Positions 21,648 through 33,728 of a stretch of DNA of 64,000 nt are shown here, piece by piece. The DNA comes from Cordilura impudica (Eukaryota > Arthropoda > Insecta > Diptera > Scathophagidae). The translations under genes and the position numbers were made by a program. Location of the stretch: assembly GCA_963682025.1 (NCBI GenBank), contig OY821519.1, forward strand, positions 1,879,501 through 1,943,500. The letters are read 5' to 3'. The notes beneath the pieces were generated by a model, which did not search any database, was not told where the DNA came from, and was given only the letters and a program-made list of their open reading frames with translations. The stretch's first letter is position 1. The number at the start of each line of letters is the position of its first letter.

Positions 21648-23450
21648 TGCTAGAGCAGCCATGGTCAAACTACGGCCCGCGGCCACATAAGGCCCGCCAA
21701 CATATTTTGTGTGGCTCGCTGTAGTTAATAAAAATTTAAATTAGATATTCTTTTTTATTTTACAAAATAAAAAAAAAATTTTTTTTTCCACAACTTCTAG
21801 TACAATTTATAGAAAAAACGTTAAAACTCCCTAATATTAGCAATAGTATCATTGAGACGTGTTTTATGAATTGCATCAATATTGAACTTGAAACTGAAAC
21901 TTGGGGAACAAAAAGAAAAGTCGATAGTGAGTGTCGCGAATTCAATGAATATTGGAAATGAAAATTTTTTTTCACGGTGTTTAGGAATTAACCATTATGC
22001 CTAGTACAATTTAAAGAGACATTTCACTAAATCTGAGTGATGAAGGGCATAAAGCCCATGCCAAGAATCTCGAAAATGTGTTAACAAGCTAGCAAAATAT
22101 TTTCACGCGGCAAGATAAACTGCAAGAAGCAGCTACAAAAGCTAGCCTTTTTGTTTTTGCAATATTACGAAACACGGTAAACCCATTTCAGATGGTGATT
22201 TTATAAAAAATTGTATGGTAGGTGTTTAAAAATTTCTGTATCCACAACTAGGTTCAAAATTTGAAAGTATGTCCCTGTCAAGGCAAACTAATATGCGAAG
22301 AATTGAGCAAATCAGTGATAATTTAATGAGCAGCTGTCAGAAAAATTATAAAATACAAATAAACCAAACTGTGCTATAGCTTTAGACGAGAGCTGCGATA
22401 TAAAAGATATTGCACAACTACTGATTTTTGTTCGGTCAATTAATGAGGAATTTGAAATTACACAGGAGCTGTGCAAAATAGAACTACCGGTGCACAACTC
22501 TTTAACGAAGGTGAAAAATATCTTTTGAAATGTAATATTAAATGGGAAAATCTTGTTAATGTGACTACAGGTGGATTCCCGAAATTAACAGGTTCAAATA
22601 TAGGCCTGCTGAAAAGAATTCAAGACAAGGTTCACATGATTGATCCAAATAAACAGCTTATTATGATTCACTGTATTATATATTAACACGCATTGTGTAA
22701 AAATAGAACATGTAACTGGTAAATTTTCTTCGATCAAAAGGAATAAGACACAGAAAATTTATATCTTTGCTTGAAGAGATCGACGCTGACTACTCAGCCA
22801 TGTTCGATGGTTAGGCTTTAATAAAGTTCTGCGACGGATATGGGATCTTAAAGAAGAAATAATAACCTTTCTATATTACCCGAAAAGGAAGACTTTCCTG
22901 AGTTTAGCCTTTTCAGTCGATCATACATTTTTTAAGTCCTTTAACAAATGAAATTAATCGAAGATTTAATTGTTTTCGTGTAATTGAAAACGATTTGTCA
23001 ATTATTCGTATTCCAATTGCTACTAATGTCGAGTGATTCAAGTGATATTCATCTGGAATTAATTGATTCATAATGTGGTGCGGCTATGCAAGATTTACTT
23101 AATCATCAAACGGGCAACTTATCAAATTTTTATCGTCTTCTATCTAAATAAGGAAAAATACTAAAATATTCGAAATTTGGCATAAAAAATGTTGGTTATA
23201 ATGAACCAAAATATAAGTCCATCGCGATCTAGGACAAGTGATGAACATTTGTATGCAATACTTAGAGTTTTGAACAAGTAATTTTGATTCAGATACATTT
23301 ATCGCATTAAATAAAGACTTTCTAATTAAATTTGATTATTTTATTGCTAAAAATTTAAATTAACTTTATTTCAGTTTTTTGGCCCCCGAGTAATTTTCCA
23401 ATTAGATAATGGTCCGTCAGTCGAAAACTTTGGCCATGGCTGTGCTAGAG
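21648..23450 (+). mobile_element. hAT element with perfect 8-bp target duplications
   Basis: The element proper is 21656-23442 (1787 bp). It starts CAGCCATGGTCAAACTACGG and ends AACTTTGGCCATGGCTG, giving an inverted terminus CAGCCATGGYCAAA. The 8 bases TGCTAGAG occur immediately before (21648-21655) and immediately after (23443-23450), the exact target duplication length of the hAT superfamily. The interior carries a broken BED-finger/hAT transposase on the + strand. Confidence 0.92.
21875..23280 (+). pseudogene. BED-zinc-finger hAT transposase (ZBED/GTF2IRD2-like), broken
   Basis: The relic reads KRKVDSECREFNEYW (BED-finger lead-in), then a decayed finger, QNIFTRQDKLQEAATKAS, CAIALDESCDIKDIAQLLIF (the ALDES block with the first catalytic Asp), EEFEITQELC, LFNEGEKYLLKCNIKWENLV and VTTGGFPKLTGSNIGLLKRI, where TTDGAP has become TTGGFP so a catalytic Asp position is lost. 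It continues with SLLEEIDADYSAMFD and a C-terminal dimerisation segment ending RTSDEHLYAILRVLN near 23276. Several stops and frame changes occur. It resembles the hAT lineage that gave rise to vertebrate ZBED and GTF2IRD2-type genes (family knowledge, not searched). Confidence 0.85.
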
Positions 23451-23990
23451 GTACAACGAAGACTTTGAAATCTAATTTTAGCAATCCGATAATGTTCCAA
23501 AATCGCTGCATCAATTTTTTTAAATGATTAACTGAAATAATAAATAACTAAAGAACCTAACAACACTGAATGTTACAAAGAGTTTTTCCATTGCGATCTG
23601 TATTTCACTATATTTTTTAATTCTTGCTAGCTTTTTTCAATTGAAATGGATGGGTTACTGGATGGATATTTTTCCAATTATTAAAAGCGCATAAGCAAAT
23701 TATCTTTCTACGAATAATTCATAATGTTAAGTAAGAGTAGCAATGCTGGTCATTGTTACACGCCGCATCCTATTTGACTCCTAATTTCCATTCAATTAAT
23801 AAATAATATTTTGTTTTGGGCTTCCATTTAGCCATATGTAACAAAAACAAAATTACGAACTGTTTCGTTCAAAATTCGTAAAATTGGCTGTGGGCCAAAC
23901 TACTAGAAATTTAGTTAAAATGTTTAAAGCGAAATATTCGGAAACCTCTTAAATGGGTTTAGTTTATTTTTTAACTGTTTTGAGTGATTG
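23451..23990. other. AT-rich stretch
   Basis: Nothing beyond low-complexity DNA is recognised. Confidence 0.3.
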
Positions 23991-24004
23991 GGGAGTGAAT
24001 TCGG

Positions 24005-24690
24005 ATGAAGAAATTTAATTGTTGACAAATGGAACGCAATTTATTGCAAAAGACTTGAAAATGGCAAGAAGTGTTATAGATTATGTTTTGCGCTTTTGAG
24101 AAAGAAACATTGCTGCGTTTTTAGGGATGACGAAATGTAGGTCAAAGCAGATTTTAGCATGCTCCCTGTTTCACAATATTATATTGCTTTCGAAAGAAAG
24201 ATACTTCTAGAATAGGAGACTTTTATTGGCGTTGCAAACTTGGATTCGCAAATTCTTCACTGGCAGGGTGTTTTTCAATGCCACAAAAAGTCATCTTCAT
24301 TTAAAACAATAGAAACTATTAGTGCAGTGTACAGAGAAGAGTGCTTAGAACAGAGATTGATTTATTTTTATCCAATTCCACAATTGATCCACTCTATATT
24401 TCCCTGATATAACTTCTTTACGCGGTCACAATTTTACTACTGCTTTGGGAAATTAATATTAAATTTATAAAAAAATGACATCAACCCAACGAACGTCCCA
24501 CAATTCCAGTCAATGGAAAGATATTGGAATTTAATAAAAATTAATTTAAAGAAGGGTAAACAGGCTGCCAATTACATAAAATAGTTTGAAAGCAAATGGA
24601 AAAATCCATAACAAATAACAATATTAAAAGTTTGGTGTGGTACATTCAGAAAAAGCTGAGAACGAGTGGACACGAAAATATTATTGTTTA
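24005..24690 (+). pseudogene. Possible relic of a FLYWCH/DDE transposase gene
   Basis: Two protein-like segments survive in a frame broken by stops. At about 24030-24210 the text reads NAIYCKRLENGKKCYRL, then KKHCCVFRDDEM, resembling a FLYWCH- or BED-like finger. At about 24480-24690 it reads INPTNVPQFQSMERYWNLIK and LKKGKQAANYIK, which resembles the NPPN.P..RPIERYWA.VK end of Tc1/IS630-type DDE transposases, with the catalytic Glu in ERYW. Whether both belong to one element is not clear. No termini were found. Confidence 0.35.
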
Positions 24691-25045
24691 AATATAATTT
24701 AATGACTTTATTTTATAAAATTATAAATAATAATAAAATTTTTAAGAAAAAATTAAATATTAAATCGTTATATTTTTAATACATATCGGGGGCGTTGTTC
24801 TGATTCTGATTTTCTTACAAAATATTTAAAAATTGGAAAAATTGGTGGATTTTAGATCAATTCTCTATAATGGCTAAATTTAATTAATGTTCCATATAGA
24901 GTTTATACAATCTAAATATTTTATTTGTTCGGCAAATATTTTTTTAAGATTTTAAATTCTAAAATTTATAGGAAACAATTAGCTTAACAGTTACGAAAGT
25001 TTAATTTATGCTAGACCGAGTAGGAGGTGCCATAGTAGTAGTAGT
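24691..25045. other. AT-rich stretch
   Basis: No gene or element end seen. A (GTA)n run lies near 25034-25046, next to a Helitron copy. Confidence 0.3.
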
Positions 25046-25431
25046 ATAGCCCAGCGCTCGAAATTCGAGTTCAAATTCCAGGAAATGTTATTTTTCAGTC
25101 AATTTTTTTTCAATGCTTTTAAAAAAATTTATGAATATTTAAATGAGCCTACAGGTATGCTACTAAGTTTTAGCAATTCATAATTTTCAGCACATGGCGT
25201 ATGATATAAAATTAAAATCATTCCCATTAACTGGGTGTATTATTAAAAATATTCTATTTTATTTAATTTAATATATTTTTAAGACAGATTAAACATAAAT
25301 TTTATCATTCTCAGCTTGTCCTTCATATGAACTATAACTATGCCAACTTTTAAACTCCTCCGTGCGCGCATATTGCTTAAAAAGGGAACCAAAAATATAC
25401 CTTCACGTATTAATACGTATTAATATATAGA
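25046..25431 (-). mobile_element. Family C Helitron, copy C3, diverged
   Basis: Retains the 3' hairpin (AGCGCTCGAAATTCGAGTTC on the + strand), AGCCTACAGGTATGCTA and, at the far end, TATTAATATATAGAT with TC at 25431-25430. It is the most diverged copy; the interior is only partly alignable. Confidence 0.65.
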
Positions 25432-25953
25432 TTGCTTTGTTTTCGAAAATTCAATACAAATGGTATACTTATAAAATTAACTTAAAGAATATTATGTACG
25501 GTATTGACATCGTCGTTAGCCGGAAAAATCGGTTATATAATTCATAATTATTTAATACTATTTATAGTTTTAATTTTTATGATTGTATGTATTCATTTAT
25601 TAAAATCTAACGGTATTGTAAAGCTTTGATTGTGTAATATACCAGAGTTTGTTAATTAAAAAGATCTCCATCCAATATTTTAACAAAATTTTCTTCTGAT
25701 ATTGTTAAACAATAAAATTTTTTTAATTTGAAGCAATATAATATCAGGCTTCTATAAATAAAATGTTGATATCCTATACCAAAAGCTGTACACCCAAATA
25801 TGAGGACGAAATTCAAATTTAATTGATGTTGATGTTGATGTTGGTTCGGATGACCGCTCATGAATAAAATGTTCTTTATTTTTATCCCAATTTTTTTTCT
25901 AAAATCGCTCTAGTATCCAATTAAATGACTTACATTTAATATGTATATGTACA
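25432..25953. other. AT-rich stretch with a hexanucleotide run
   Basis: No gene. A GATGTT run at about 25826-25843 is the only patterned sequence. Confidence 0.35.
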
Positions 25954-27164
25954 TTAGGGTGGCCCTTAATAAAAGTGTTCAAACTCTCGGTTTCACCCCC
26001 TAGAAATATGCGAATAGCAAAAAAATTGAAAAATTCAAAATTTTGGGTCAATCAAAAAAAATTTAGAGGTGCCTCAACGCGACTGAAAATTTCAAGTGTG
26101 TTTATATGGGGAAAATATGACTTTTTTCAGATTTTATGAAAATTTCGTTCTATAGTTTAATTTTTTCGACAAAAAGTCATCTTCATGAATCGATATCAGT
26201 ACTAAATTTTCTTTTTAAAAAGCTATATAACTTCAAAATTTAATAAAAACTCGAAAAGGAAAACCAAATGCCCCAGGCCACTTTTGTGCCAAAAAACTCT
26301 ACGTCATGGAAAGTGACATTTTTTAAACTTTAACAAATTGATTAAAGCCATAATTTTTTTTGGTCTCTATACCTATAAGTACTCAGATATGGAGTATTGC
26401 TTTATTACCGCGTTGCTAACTTATTGCGAAGAGACACCAAAGATGGAAAATTTTTTTGATAAAATTTTGAAAACTCTTTTTTAAGTTTTAAAAAATTTTC
26501 TTAAACAAAATTTCAAAAAACGGATCTGGCACTTTAAAGTTTTGTTAAATATATGTTGGACATTAACTGTGTGAATTTTAAGTAAATTCATCTGCTAGAA
26601 ATTTTTTACAAGGAATTTATTTGCGGATTCGAGAAAAATTAGTTTTTTGTGAAACATTCAGTAAATGTACTCTTTCTAAATAATTTGTATCAAAAATTTA
26701 TCAGTATTCTATTTCGAATGTTGTATTTGATCTTAATAGCCTAGAGTTTCGGAAAAAAAATTATATGACCCCATTATCCCTCTTGGATTTAGGGTCGCAT
26801 ATGACCACAAGCTAATAAAAGACAATTTATTAAAAAAAATTCAAATATTTTGTAAGTGCGATGCTTAAAATATAGAAGCGCTTAAAATATAATAACCAAA
26901 TGTGAAAGTCTTCCGTTATAAAAATTTGGAATAAATCGAACAACGTTAACCCATTCCTTGCAGAGGCCAAGCTATGAATTTTGACATATTTAAAGAGGAA
27001 CTCTTTTGGGATTTTTGAGGTAGGCTCACATTTTTTTGGAGTTTGTCTTCAAAAATTGGTTTTTACGAAAAAAAATATTTTTGGTTTTTTTTCAAAAATT
27101 TTCAACTGAAAATCTTCGTTGCGATAAATACTACCAAACTGTCTTCGTGAAACTTACTGGAATA
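25954..27164 (+). repeat. Family G dispersed repeat, copy G1
   Basis: Opens with AGGGTGGCCCTTAATAAAAG and CCCCCTAGAAATATGCGAAT. It aligns by eye over about 1 kb with 57421-58440 and, inverted, with 56640-57080. Shared landmarks are ATGGGGAAAATATGACTTTT, TTTGGTCTCTATAC, GGCACTTTAA and CATATG...AAGCTAATAAAAGACAATTT. No coding; class unknown. Its right side is interrupted by the CACTA-terminated element. Confidence 0.7.
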
Positions 27165-27185
27165 TTACACTAGTCAACAGTCAAA

Positions 27186-27272
27186 ATGTACTCGGGATGC
27201 GATAATTTTTTCTGTGTAGATAACCTTGACATGAGCTCGAAAAACGCAATAAAAAATTTTTTTTTCGTTTGG

Positions 27273-27303
<31 letters not shown>

Positions 27304-27730
27304 AAAAATTTTTTTTTGGTTAATTTGTTTCGTCCGGCATAACTCGGGAACCACTAGCCCGATTTAATTGAATTAAATTGTAAAAAATTTAAAATTACAA
27401 TTCCCTTAATCTGTTTATATATTGTTTTCCTATACAAGCAACAGTTTCCAAGTTAAAAATGAATATATAAAGGAAAAAACTTATTTTTGCCTAAAAATTT
27501 AATTTTTTTTTTTTTTAAAAATCCATAAAAAATCCCAAATGAAAAAAAATTTCAAATCTTATTACTTTTACGTAAAGATACATAACCTATGAGCAAAATA
27601 AGAGAAAGATCATGAAAATCGATGCACGCGTTTCGCTTTTATTCGCAATTGAGTAAAGGTATGAATTTAAAAAATTTGCTCGACATATGCACAACTTTGT
27701 CTATGGTAAGGTTTTTTCTTTTTTTTTATG
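27186..27730 (+). repeat. Left arm of long inverted repeat
   Basis: Begins ATGTACTCGGGATGCGATAA, contains a 20-plus T run and CCGGCATAACTCGGGAACC, and ends ATGGTAAGGTTTTTTC. It pairs with 28738-29277 with few mismatches outside homopolymer runs. Confidence 0.85.
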
Positions 27731-28118
27731 ATTCTCAGAATTAACAAAACGGAATAAACAAAGGGTTATTTAATTTTTATGATTGCGTAAGCAAAGTAAT
27801 AAACGGTAATAAATGTGCGTGAACAATTAAAAGGAAAAAAGGAAAGGGGACTTTTTTACTTATTTGGGTTTTCCGGTGACTACCTGTATGATTTTTTTAC
27901 ATAAATGCAACCCACATTTATTCGGAAAATTTAAGACTCACACATGGTGAAACAGGTATGTAGCCACCGTAAAAAAATATACACCCATTTATAAGTACCT
28001 GTCAGTAAAATACTAAACAATACACAGTACAAATAGGTCTTCATTGATCGATTTTACTCATTCAACAAGTGTCGACGAACGCGATAGTTAAAATGAGCAA
28101 ACGTTCGCGAGTATTTGA

Positions 28119-28577
28119 ATGCAATACCAATCCAAGGCAAAGATTAAGGAAGGCGTTTTCGACGGTCCGCAAATTAAAAAGTTGTTGCAAGACCAACAGT
28201 TTGAACACATTTTATCACCAAATGAAGCTGCAGCTTGGAACTCATTTCGGCAAATTGTTTCCGGATTTCTTGGAAACAACAAAAGCTCAAATTACAGAGA
28301 GATCGTCGAACAACTACTCCAAAATTATAAAAAAATTGGAGCAAATATGTCGCTTAAGATACATTTTCTACACTCGCACTTGGACTTCTTTCCGGACAAC
28401 CTGGGCGATGTGAGTGACGAGCATGGTGAGCGTTTTCATCAGCAAATGAAAGAAATTGAGCACCGATACCAAGGATTTTGGAACGAAGCTATGATGGGGG
28501 ACTATATCTGGTTCCTAATAAGAGAAACAGACCCACAACAATATAAAAGAAAGACAAAAGCACATAATTATTTTTAA
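28119..28577 (+). pseudogene. C-terminal part of a transposon protein (DEHGERFHQ type)
   Basis: A 152-residue open frame in the centre of the CACTA-terminated element. It reads KIKEGVFDGPQIKKLLQDQQ, ILSPNEAAAWNSFRQIV, MSLKIHFLHSHLDFFPDNLG, VSDEHGERFHQQMKEIE, RYQGFWNEAMMGDYIWFL and ends in a basic tail (QQYKRKTKAHNYF). I recall this SLKxHFLHSHLDxFPxNLG...GERFHQ...YQGxW pattern from uncharacterised, many-copy proteins of insects and cnidarians; the function is not known to me. Only the C-terminal third or so is present. A second frame upstream (MSKRSRVFECN from 28093) suggests the real start was lost by frameshift. The copy is therefore probably non-autonomous. Confidence 0.65.
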
Positions 28578-28737
28578 TTTGAAGGTTTTTATTTTTGTGT
28601 TTAGATATTTTTTTTTAAAACTTTTTTATAATTAATTAATGTTGATATCCTTAGGATAATTTCTTGTACATATATCGAATTGTTTTTTAATTTAAAGTCA
28701 TATATTTTTGTCACCCAACAAATTTTAATTTTTTTTG

Positions 28738-29277
28738 TAATAAAAAAGAAAAAACCTTACCATAGACAAAGTTGTGCATATGTCGAGCAAATTTTTTAAA
28801 TTCATACCTTTACTCAATTGCGAATAAAAGCGAAACGCGTGCATCGATTTTCATGATCTTTCTCTTATTTTGCTCATAGGTTATGTATCTTTACGCAAAA
28901 GTAATAAGATTTGACATTTTTTTTCATTTGGGATTTTTTATGGATTTGTAAAAAAAAAAAAATTTAAATCTTTAGGCAAAAATAAGTTTTTTCCTTTATA
29001 TATTCATTTTTAACTTGGAAACTGTTGCTTGTATAGGAAAACAATATATAAACAGATTAAGGGAATTGTAATTTTAAATTTTTTACAATTTAATTCAATT
29101 AAATCGGGCTAGTGGTTCCCGAGTTATGCTGGACGAAACAAATTAACCAAAAAAAAATTTTTAAAATTTAAAAAAAAAAAAAAAAAAAAACCAAACGAAA
29201 AAAAAATTTTTTATTGCGTTTTTCGAGCTCATGTCAAGGTTATCTACATAGAAAAAATTATCGCATCCGGAGTACAT
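28738..29277 (-). repeat. Right arm of long inverted repeat
   Basis: Reverse complement of 27186-27730. It begins TAAAAAAGAAAAAACCTTAC and ends TTATCGCATCCGGAGTACAT, with a 21-base A run matching the T run of the left arm. Confidence 0.85.
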
Positions 29278-29308
29278 GAAATTTTTTTCATTTTGTTGAG
29301 TAGTGTTA

Positions 29309-29885
29309 TGCACTTTTGGAGGATAATTTGTTAAACAAAAAGTGTTCAATCATGGAATAATCGCAAATTTTTTCAGAATTTGTAAATATTTTCAAAAAAT
29401 TCTGAAAATATTCCCACATATTCTTTCTGCGATACTGAATACATTTTGTATAATTCAACTTTAATTAAAATTTATCATCAACCCATTTACGCCCAATTGA
29501 CACAGCTTGGACACACATGAATAAAAGTGGTTTCTGTTCAACAATTTATGTGCACATAAATGCAAGGGTTTTGTTAATGACACACATTAAACCAACATAA
29601 ATTATATTGACTATTTAAAATTATATTAAATTAATATTATTTTTATGAATCACTTCTTTACTTGTTAAACAATATTTTTTTATAAATTCATTAATTTATA
29701 TTCCTGATTCTTCACTAATGAATACATTCGTTTTATACACTGACATTTTATTAAAAAAAAAATAACGGGAATATCGTATGATATTCGCCATGTTCTTTTT
29801 TTCATCCAAATTTTTTCATAAATTTTTTAACTAACATATTTACATAAGTATACTGTACCATTTAATCAATTTAGTTTTGACCACG
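29309..29885. other. Stretch between the CACTA-type element and Transib gene
   Basis: AT-rich; probably includes the 5' part of the Transib element, but no CACWRTG-type terminus could be fixed. CACAGCTTGGACACACATG at 29501 is the only weak candidate. Confidence 0.3.
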
Positions 29886-32043
29886 ATGGACATTGCAATT
29901 TCAAATCGAGAGTTAGTAACTCTCCTCCTGAAAAGGAACAAGAAAAATAGTGATATTATTTTAGAATATCTGGGTGAGAAGTTCAACACTGCAAGTATTC
30001 CTGAGTTGCATCACAATGCTCTGCGGACAAAATTGAATCGTCACTTCATACCCACATTTAAGAAGAAATTCAAGGAATGCATGTATTCGGATGATTCGGA
30101 TGATTCGGATGATTTTTAAAAATGAAGGTCAAGTGGCTAGATCAAGTTTTCGTTCTCAGTGTCTCAATGAAGAGGAGGAAAATTATCAACGCAGTAGAAT
30201 CTATCCCCCCTCAAAAATTATTCGAAGTCTGTAAGAAAGCCCTTAGTTTTTCTGGTGAAAACGAATTGAACTACAACAATGATATCGAAGAAATTGAGCC
30301 GGAGAACGCTCTACTTTTTTGCCTGAAGAGGCATTTGCTCTTTTTTTTGGATGCAAAACTCACCAAAGCACAGTATTCTACGCTACGAACAGCTTTGCTT
30401 GGTAAACACATCAATGTTCTCCCCGAATATCGACATATTGCCTATGCTACATCAATCCTGCCCCTCATTTTAACTTTACTGAGACCAGTGCTTCGACTGA
30501 TTTGCAGAGTATCCTAGACCACACTGCTGAAAGGATTATGAAAATCAATTACGTAAAGAAATCCGTCCTCGAAAGTGAAAAGAGTCGTCTTCAATTGGCT
30601 GTAAAGTACGGTTGTGATGGCACTTCAGGATTTAGTCAGTGTAAGCAAGCTTTCACCAAAGCTAGAACTGGTGAAGGCAGAACTGCAGAAGTCGTTTTTG
30701 TAATATGTATTGTACCAATGTAATTGTGACTGTCTGGGCGCAGGCATGAAGAAATTACTTTCTGGGAGAATAAGTATCTAAAATGGGCGAGATGCAAAAT
30801 CAGTGTCGTAAACTCATTCCGGTTAGCATTGCACAGAGTAAGATTTAGCTAGTCTAGATGGACTAAATGATTATCTTGGGAATAAATTGAGCTAGAGTTT
30901 TGAATTTTCATACAAGTTATAACTAGACCAACGTGTAACTTTCTTGAAAATTTGGGAGAAATTGCACAGCTGCCACACCCACTGACAATACAAGTAAAAA
31001 ATTTTCGTTGAGTTTTTAAAATAAAGGCTCCTTTGGTGAAAAGGCAAACAACGCTCTAAATTTTCTTCTCATTAAAAATTAAGATATTTATTAATGTTTC
31101 ATATTTCTTTTAAAAGAATTATATAAAATTTTTGGAATTTACTGACTTTCATCTTGCGCTTTTGGAGTTTCTAATAACTAAGTACTTCTGGGGTCAATTT
31201 GTATATGGGTCATATATGGGTCTGACTACATTAAAAGTCTATTAAATAGATCCTTATTCGTGCGTACTTTTAAAGTTTCTTCCGACAATTGACCGATAGG
31301 AAGTAGGTATTTTTCACAAGACGATAGTTTCAAGGAAGCCTACGAATTTAGAATGTCCCCTCTTCCTGCTAGAATACGTTTTATGGAGCATATTCTTAAA
31401 TTGGGTTATGATTTGGAATTTGGTCCGTTAGGCGAAACAGTGAGAAAAAACAAAGAAAATGAAGAAAAAAGAAAGCAAAAAAAAAAAAAGAAATCCAAGA
31501 AAAATATCTACAGCTAGGCCGCATAGTCGTCCAAACAAGACAAGGAGAAGGAAATTCAAATGGAAATGGAAATATTGCAAGGAGATTTTTTCCGATCCAT
31601 AAACTGCAGCATCTATCACAGGTGTAGACCATGAATTAATGAGACGATTCAAAATCATATTACAAGTTCTAGCATGCAGCAGAATGATAAATGAAAAAAA
31701 ATTGGAGAGTACGCCAATAAAAAAGCTATACTTTATAATGCTATATTCACACGGATAGCAGGATTCGCGGTTCGCTCTCTCATTCACGGTTGGTGCCCGA
31801 ATCATGATTGAATCTACATGATACGCCATACAAAATTTTGAGAGCGAATCTACTTGATTCAAAATGAACCTAGTTGTGAACCAAGAAACATTGAGTGTCA
31901 TCTCCAAGTTTGATAAGAAATTATCGCTAGTTTATCTGAACTAGCTGTCAAAAAAGTATAAACAAAGAATAAAACAAAAAACTAATTTGTGGAATAAAAT
32001 AAATAGAAACATTCAACAAAAAAAAAGTATAAATTTACATATA

Positions 32044-33728
32044 CATTGCGCGTCATCAGGTTAGCGCCCCCTGTTTCACTGACCGTTAATGTTTAATATT
32101 ATCTGAACCAATTGAGCTATAACCTTACGTTTTTTTATCCAGCGGACTCTTATCAATTCTCTTTAAAATAAAACAACAATTGGTGCTATAACATTCAAGA
32201 TAATATTTTATTAAATTTTTTAGAAAAACAATATATAAAAAAACAAGCAAAATATTGGTCAACAGGATAGCGCCATCTGCGATTATTTCAATTTAATTAG
32301 TATTTAGAGCAACTATATAGATTTTTAATACTTACATATTATATTCTGGACAGTTTGAAGGATAATTAATAATGCGTGGTGTCGCCTTTGTTTGAAATCA
32401 CTTCGAAAATTCGATTGGGAATTGAATTGTAGAGTTGTCCAATGTTCAATGAATTGTAGAGTTGTCCAATGAATTGTAGAGTTGTCCAAATTCAACGAAA
32501 TCGTTGACCAAGCGTGTTTGATGCCTTCGATTAATTCGGCTTTTGTGTTGTATTGTTTTCCGGACTCATACACTTTCCTAGCCAACCATCCCCAGACGTT
32601 CTCTATGATATTTAGGTCGGGCGGGTATGGTGGCCATTCAATGATGTCAACTTTTTGGTCCTGAATCCACGATTTCACTGATCGGGCAGTGTGGATTGGA
32701 GCATTATCGTGCTGAAAGTGCCACTTTAGATTTTTAAATAAGTTCTGAAAGTGGGGAAAAGCCGTTTTTAGTTCTCCGCATTCATACGTGATGTTAAAAA
32801 CTGCAATTCGCAGGTGCCATAGTAGGATATTGTTCCCCACACAATCATACCTCCGACCCGGCTATGCAGGCGATTTAAATAATGCTCCTCCTTACGTAGG
32901 TCATGATAATAATAATTATACCCATCGGGACCTTCCAAATTAAATTTCTTTTCATCTGAAAAGACAGCGTAATGCCACTGATTAGACCACGTCATGTGCG
33001 TTCGAGCAAAACTTAAGCGCATTTCCTTTCGAAGCATATTAAGTGGTGGTTTTTTTTTAGTTTTTGTCTCTGTATTTGTTCAGTTTTCCTAAGCACTCTT
33101 TGAACCGCTGACAAGCTCGCTTTAACACCAGTTTTTTTTCCTTGATTTTGGTAGACGAGTCGTGCGACTTTGATGCTTGCCTAAGTATGGCTCGCTTGTC
33201 TGCATCGGAAAGCACTCTATTATTACCGCCCTTGAAGTTTTTTCCGTAGTGTTCCTTATTTTGAAGATAACTCGCAACCGTTTTTCTGTGCCTTCCAGTT
33301 TTTTCAGCAATTTTATGGTAGGATAATCCAGAATCATAATAAGCTTCAATCTTTGCTTTTTCTTCCAAAGATAGCACTGTTCCTCTTTCCATTTTATTTG
33401 TTTATTTAGTATTTAATTACTAGTTTAATCAACACAAAAAAATTGGTAACCGTGATTGCCAAAACAAGCGAGATAACTAAAAATGCATTTGGGGGGCGCT
33501 ATTCTGATGACGCAAAATAAGTTCTCTCTTTTTCATCGAAAATTAAACAAAATAGCAAATAATACATAATAACAATAATAATGTATATAACGGTTCTTTT
33601 ATTGAGCTTCTATTTCTTGTGAGAGAGATCACACATTATCATAGCGAATTTGCGTGCAATAGGAAAACCGAAAAAAAAAACAAAAACAAATGAGCGAAAG
33701 GGGGGCGCTAACCTGAAGACGCGTAGTG
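32044..33728 (-). mobile_element. Tc1-like transposon, near complete
   Basis: 1685 bp flanked by TA on both sides (32042-32043, 33729-33730). Its inverted terminus reads GCGTCATCAGGTTAGCGCCC inward from 32049 and matches the right end (GGGCGCTAACCTGAAGACGC). A second, internal pair of the motif (AACAGGATAGCGCCATCTG at about 32260 and GGGGCGCTATTCTGATGACG at about 33493) gives the IR/DR layout known from Tc1/Tc3 relatives. It carries one transposase gene on the minus strand with a few frameshifts. Confidence 0.9.
32325..33392 (-). pseudogene. Tc1/Tc3-like DD34E transposase, frameshifted
   Basis: Starts at 33392 with MERGTVLSLEEKAKIEAYYD, a paired helix-turn-helix with KIAEKTGRHRKTVASYL, and KRAILRQASKS. 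The catalytic part shows VFSDEKKFNLEGPDGYNYY (first D), GGMIVWGTISYYG, FQHDNAPIHTA (second D) and WPPYPPDLNIIENVWGWLAR (Glu). Exactly 34 residues separate the second D from the E, the DD34E spacing of the Tc1 family. Frame changes near 33057 and 32800, and a duplicated TTCAATGAATTGTAGAGTTG segment at the C-terminus (about 32440-32490), disrupt it. This is the youngest insertion in the nest. Confidence 0.9.

Larger units (their letters stand above)
27165..29308 (+). mobile_element. CACTA-terminated element with 540-bp inverted arms
   Basis: The element is 27168-29305 (2138 bp). It starts CACTAGTCAACAGTCAAAAT and ends GTTGAGTAGTG. Flanking trinucleotides are TTA on both sides (27165-27167 and 29306-29308). 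CACTA...TAGTG ends with 3-bp duplications are the signature of the CACTA/EnSpm (CMC) superfamily. Very long arms (27186-27730 and 28738-29277) are inverted copies at high identity, giving a foldback-like plan around a 1-kb centre that holds one ORF. Confidence 0.75.
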
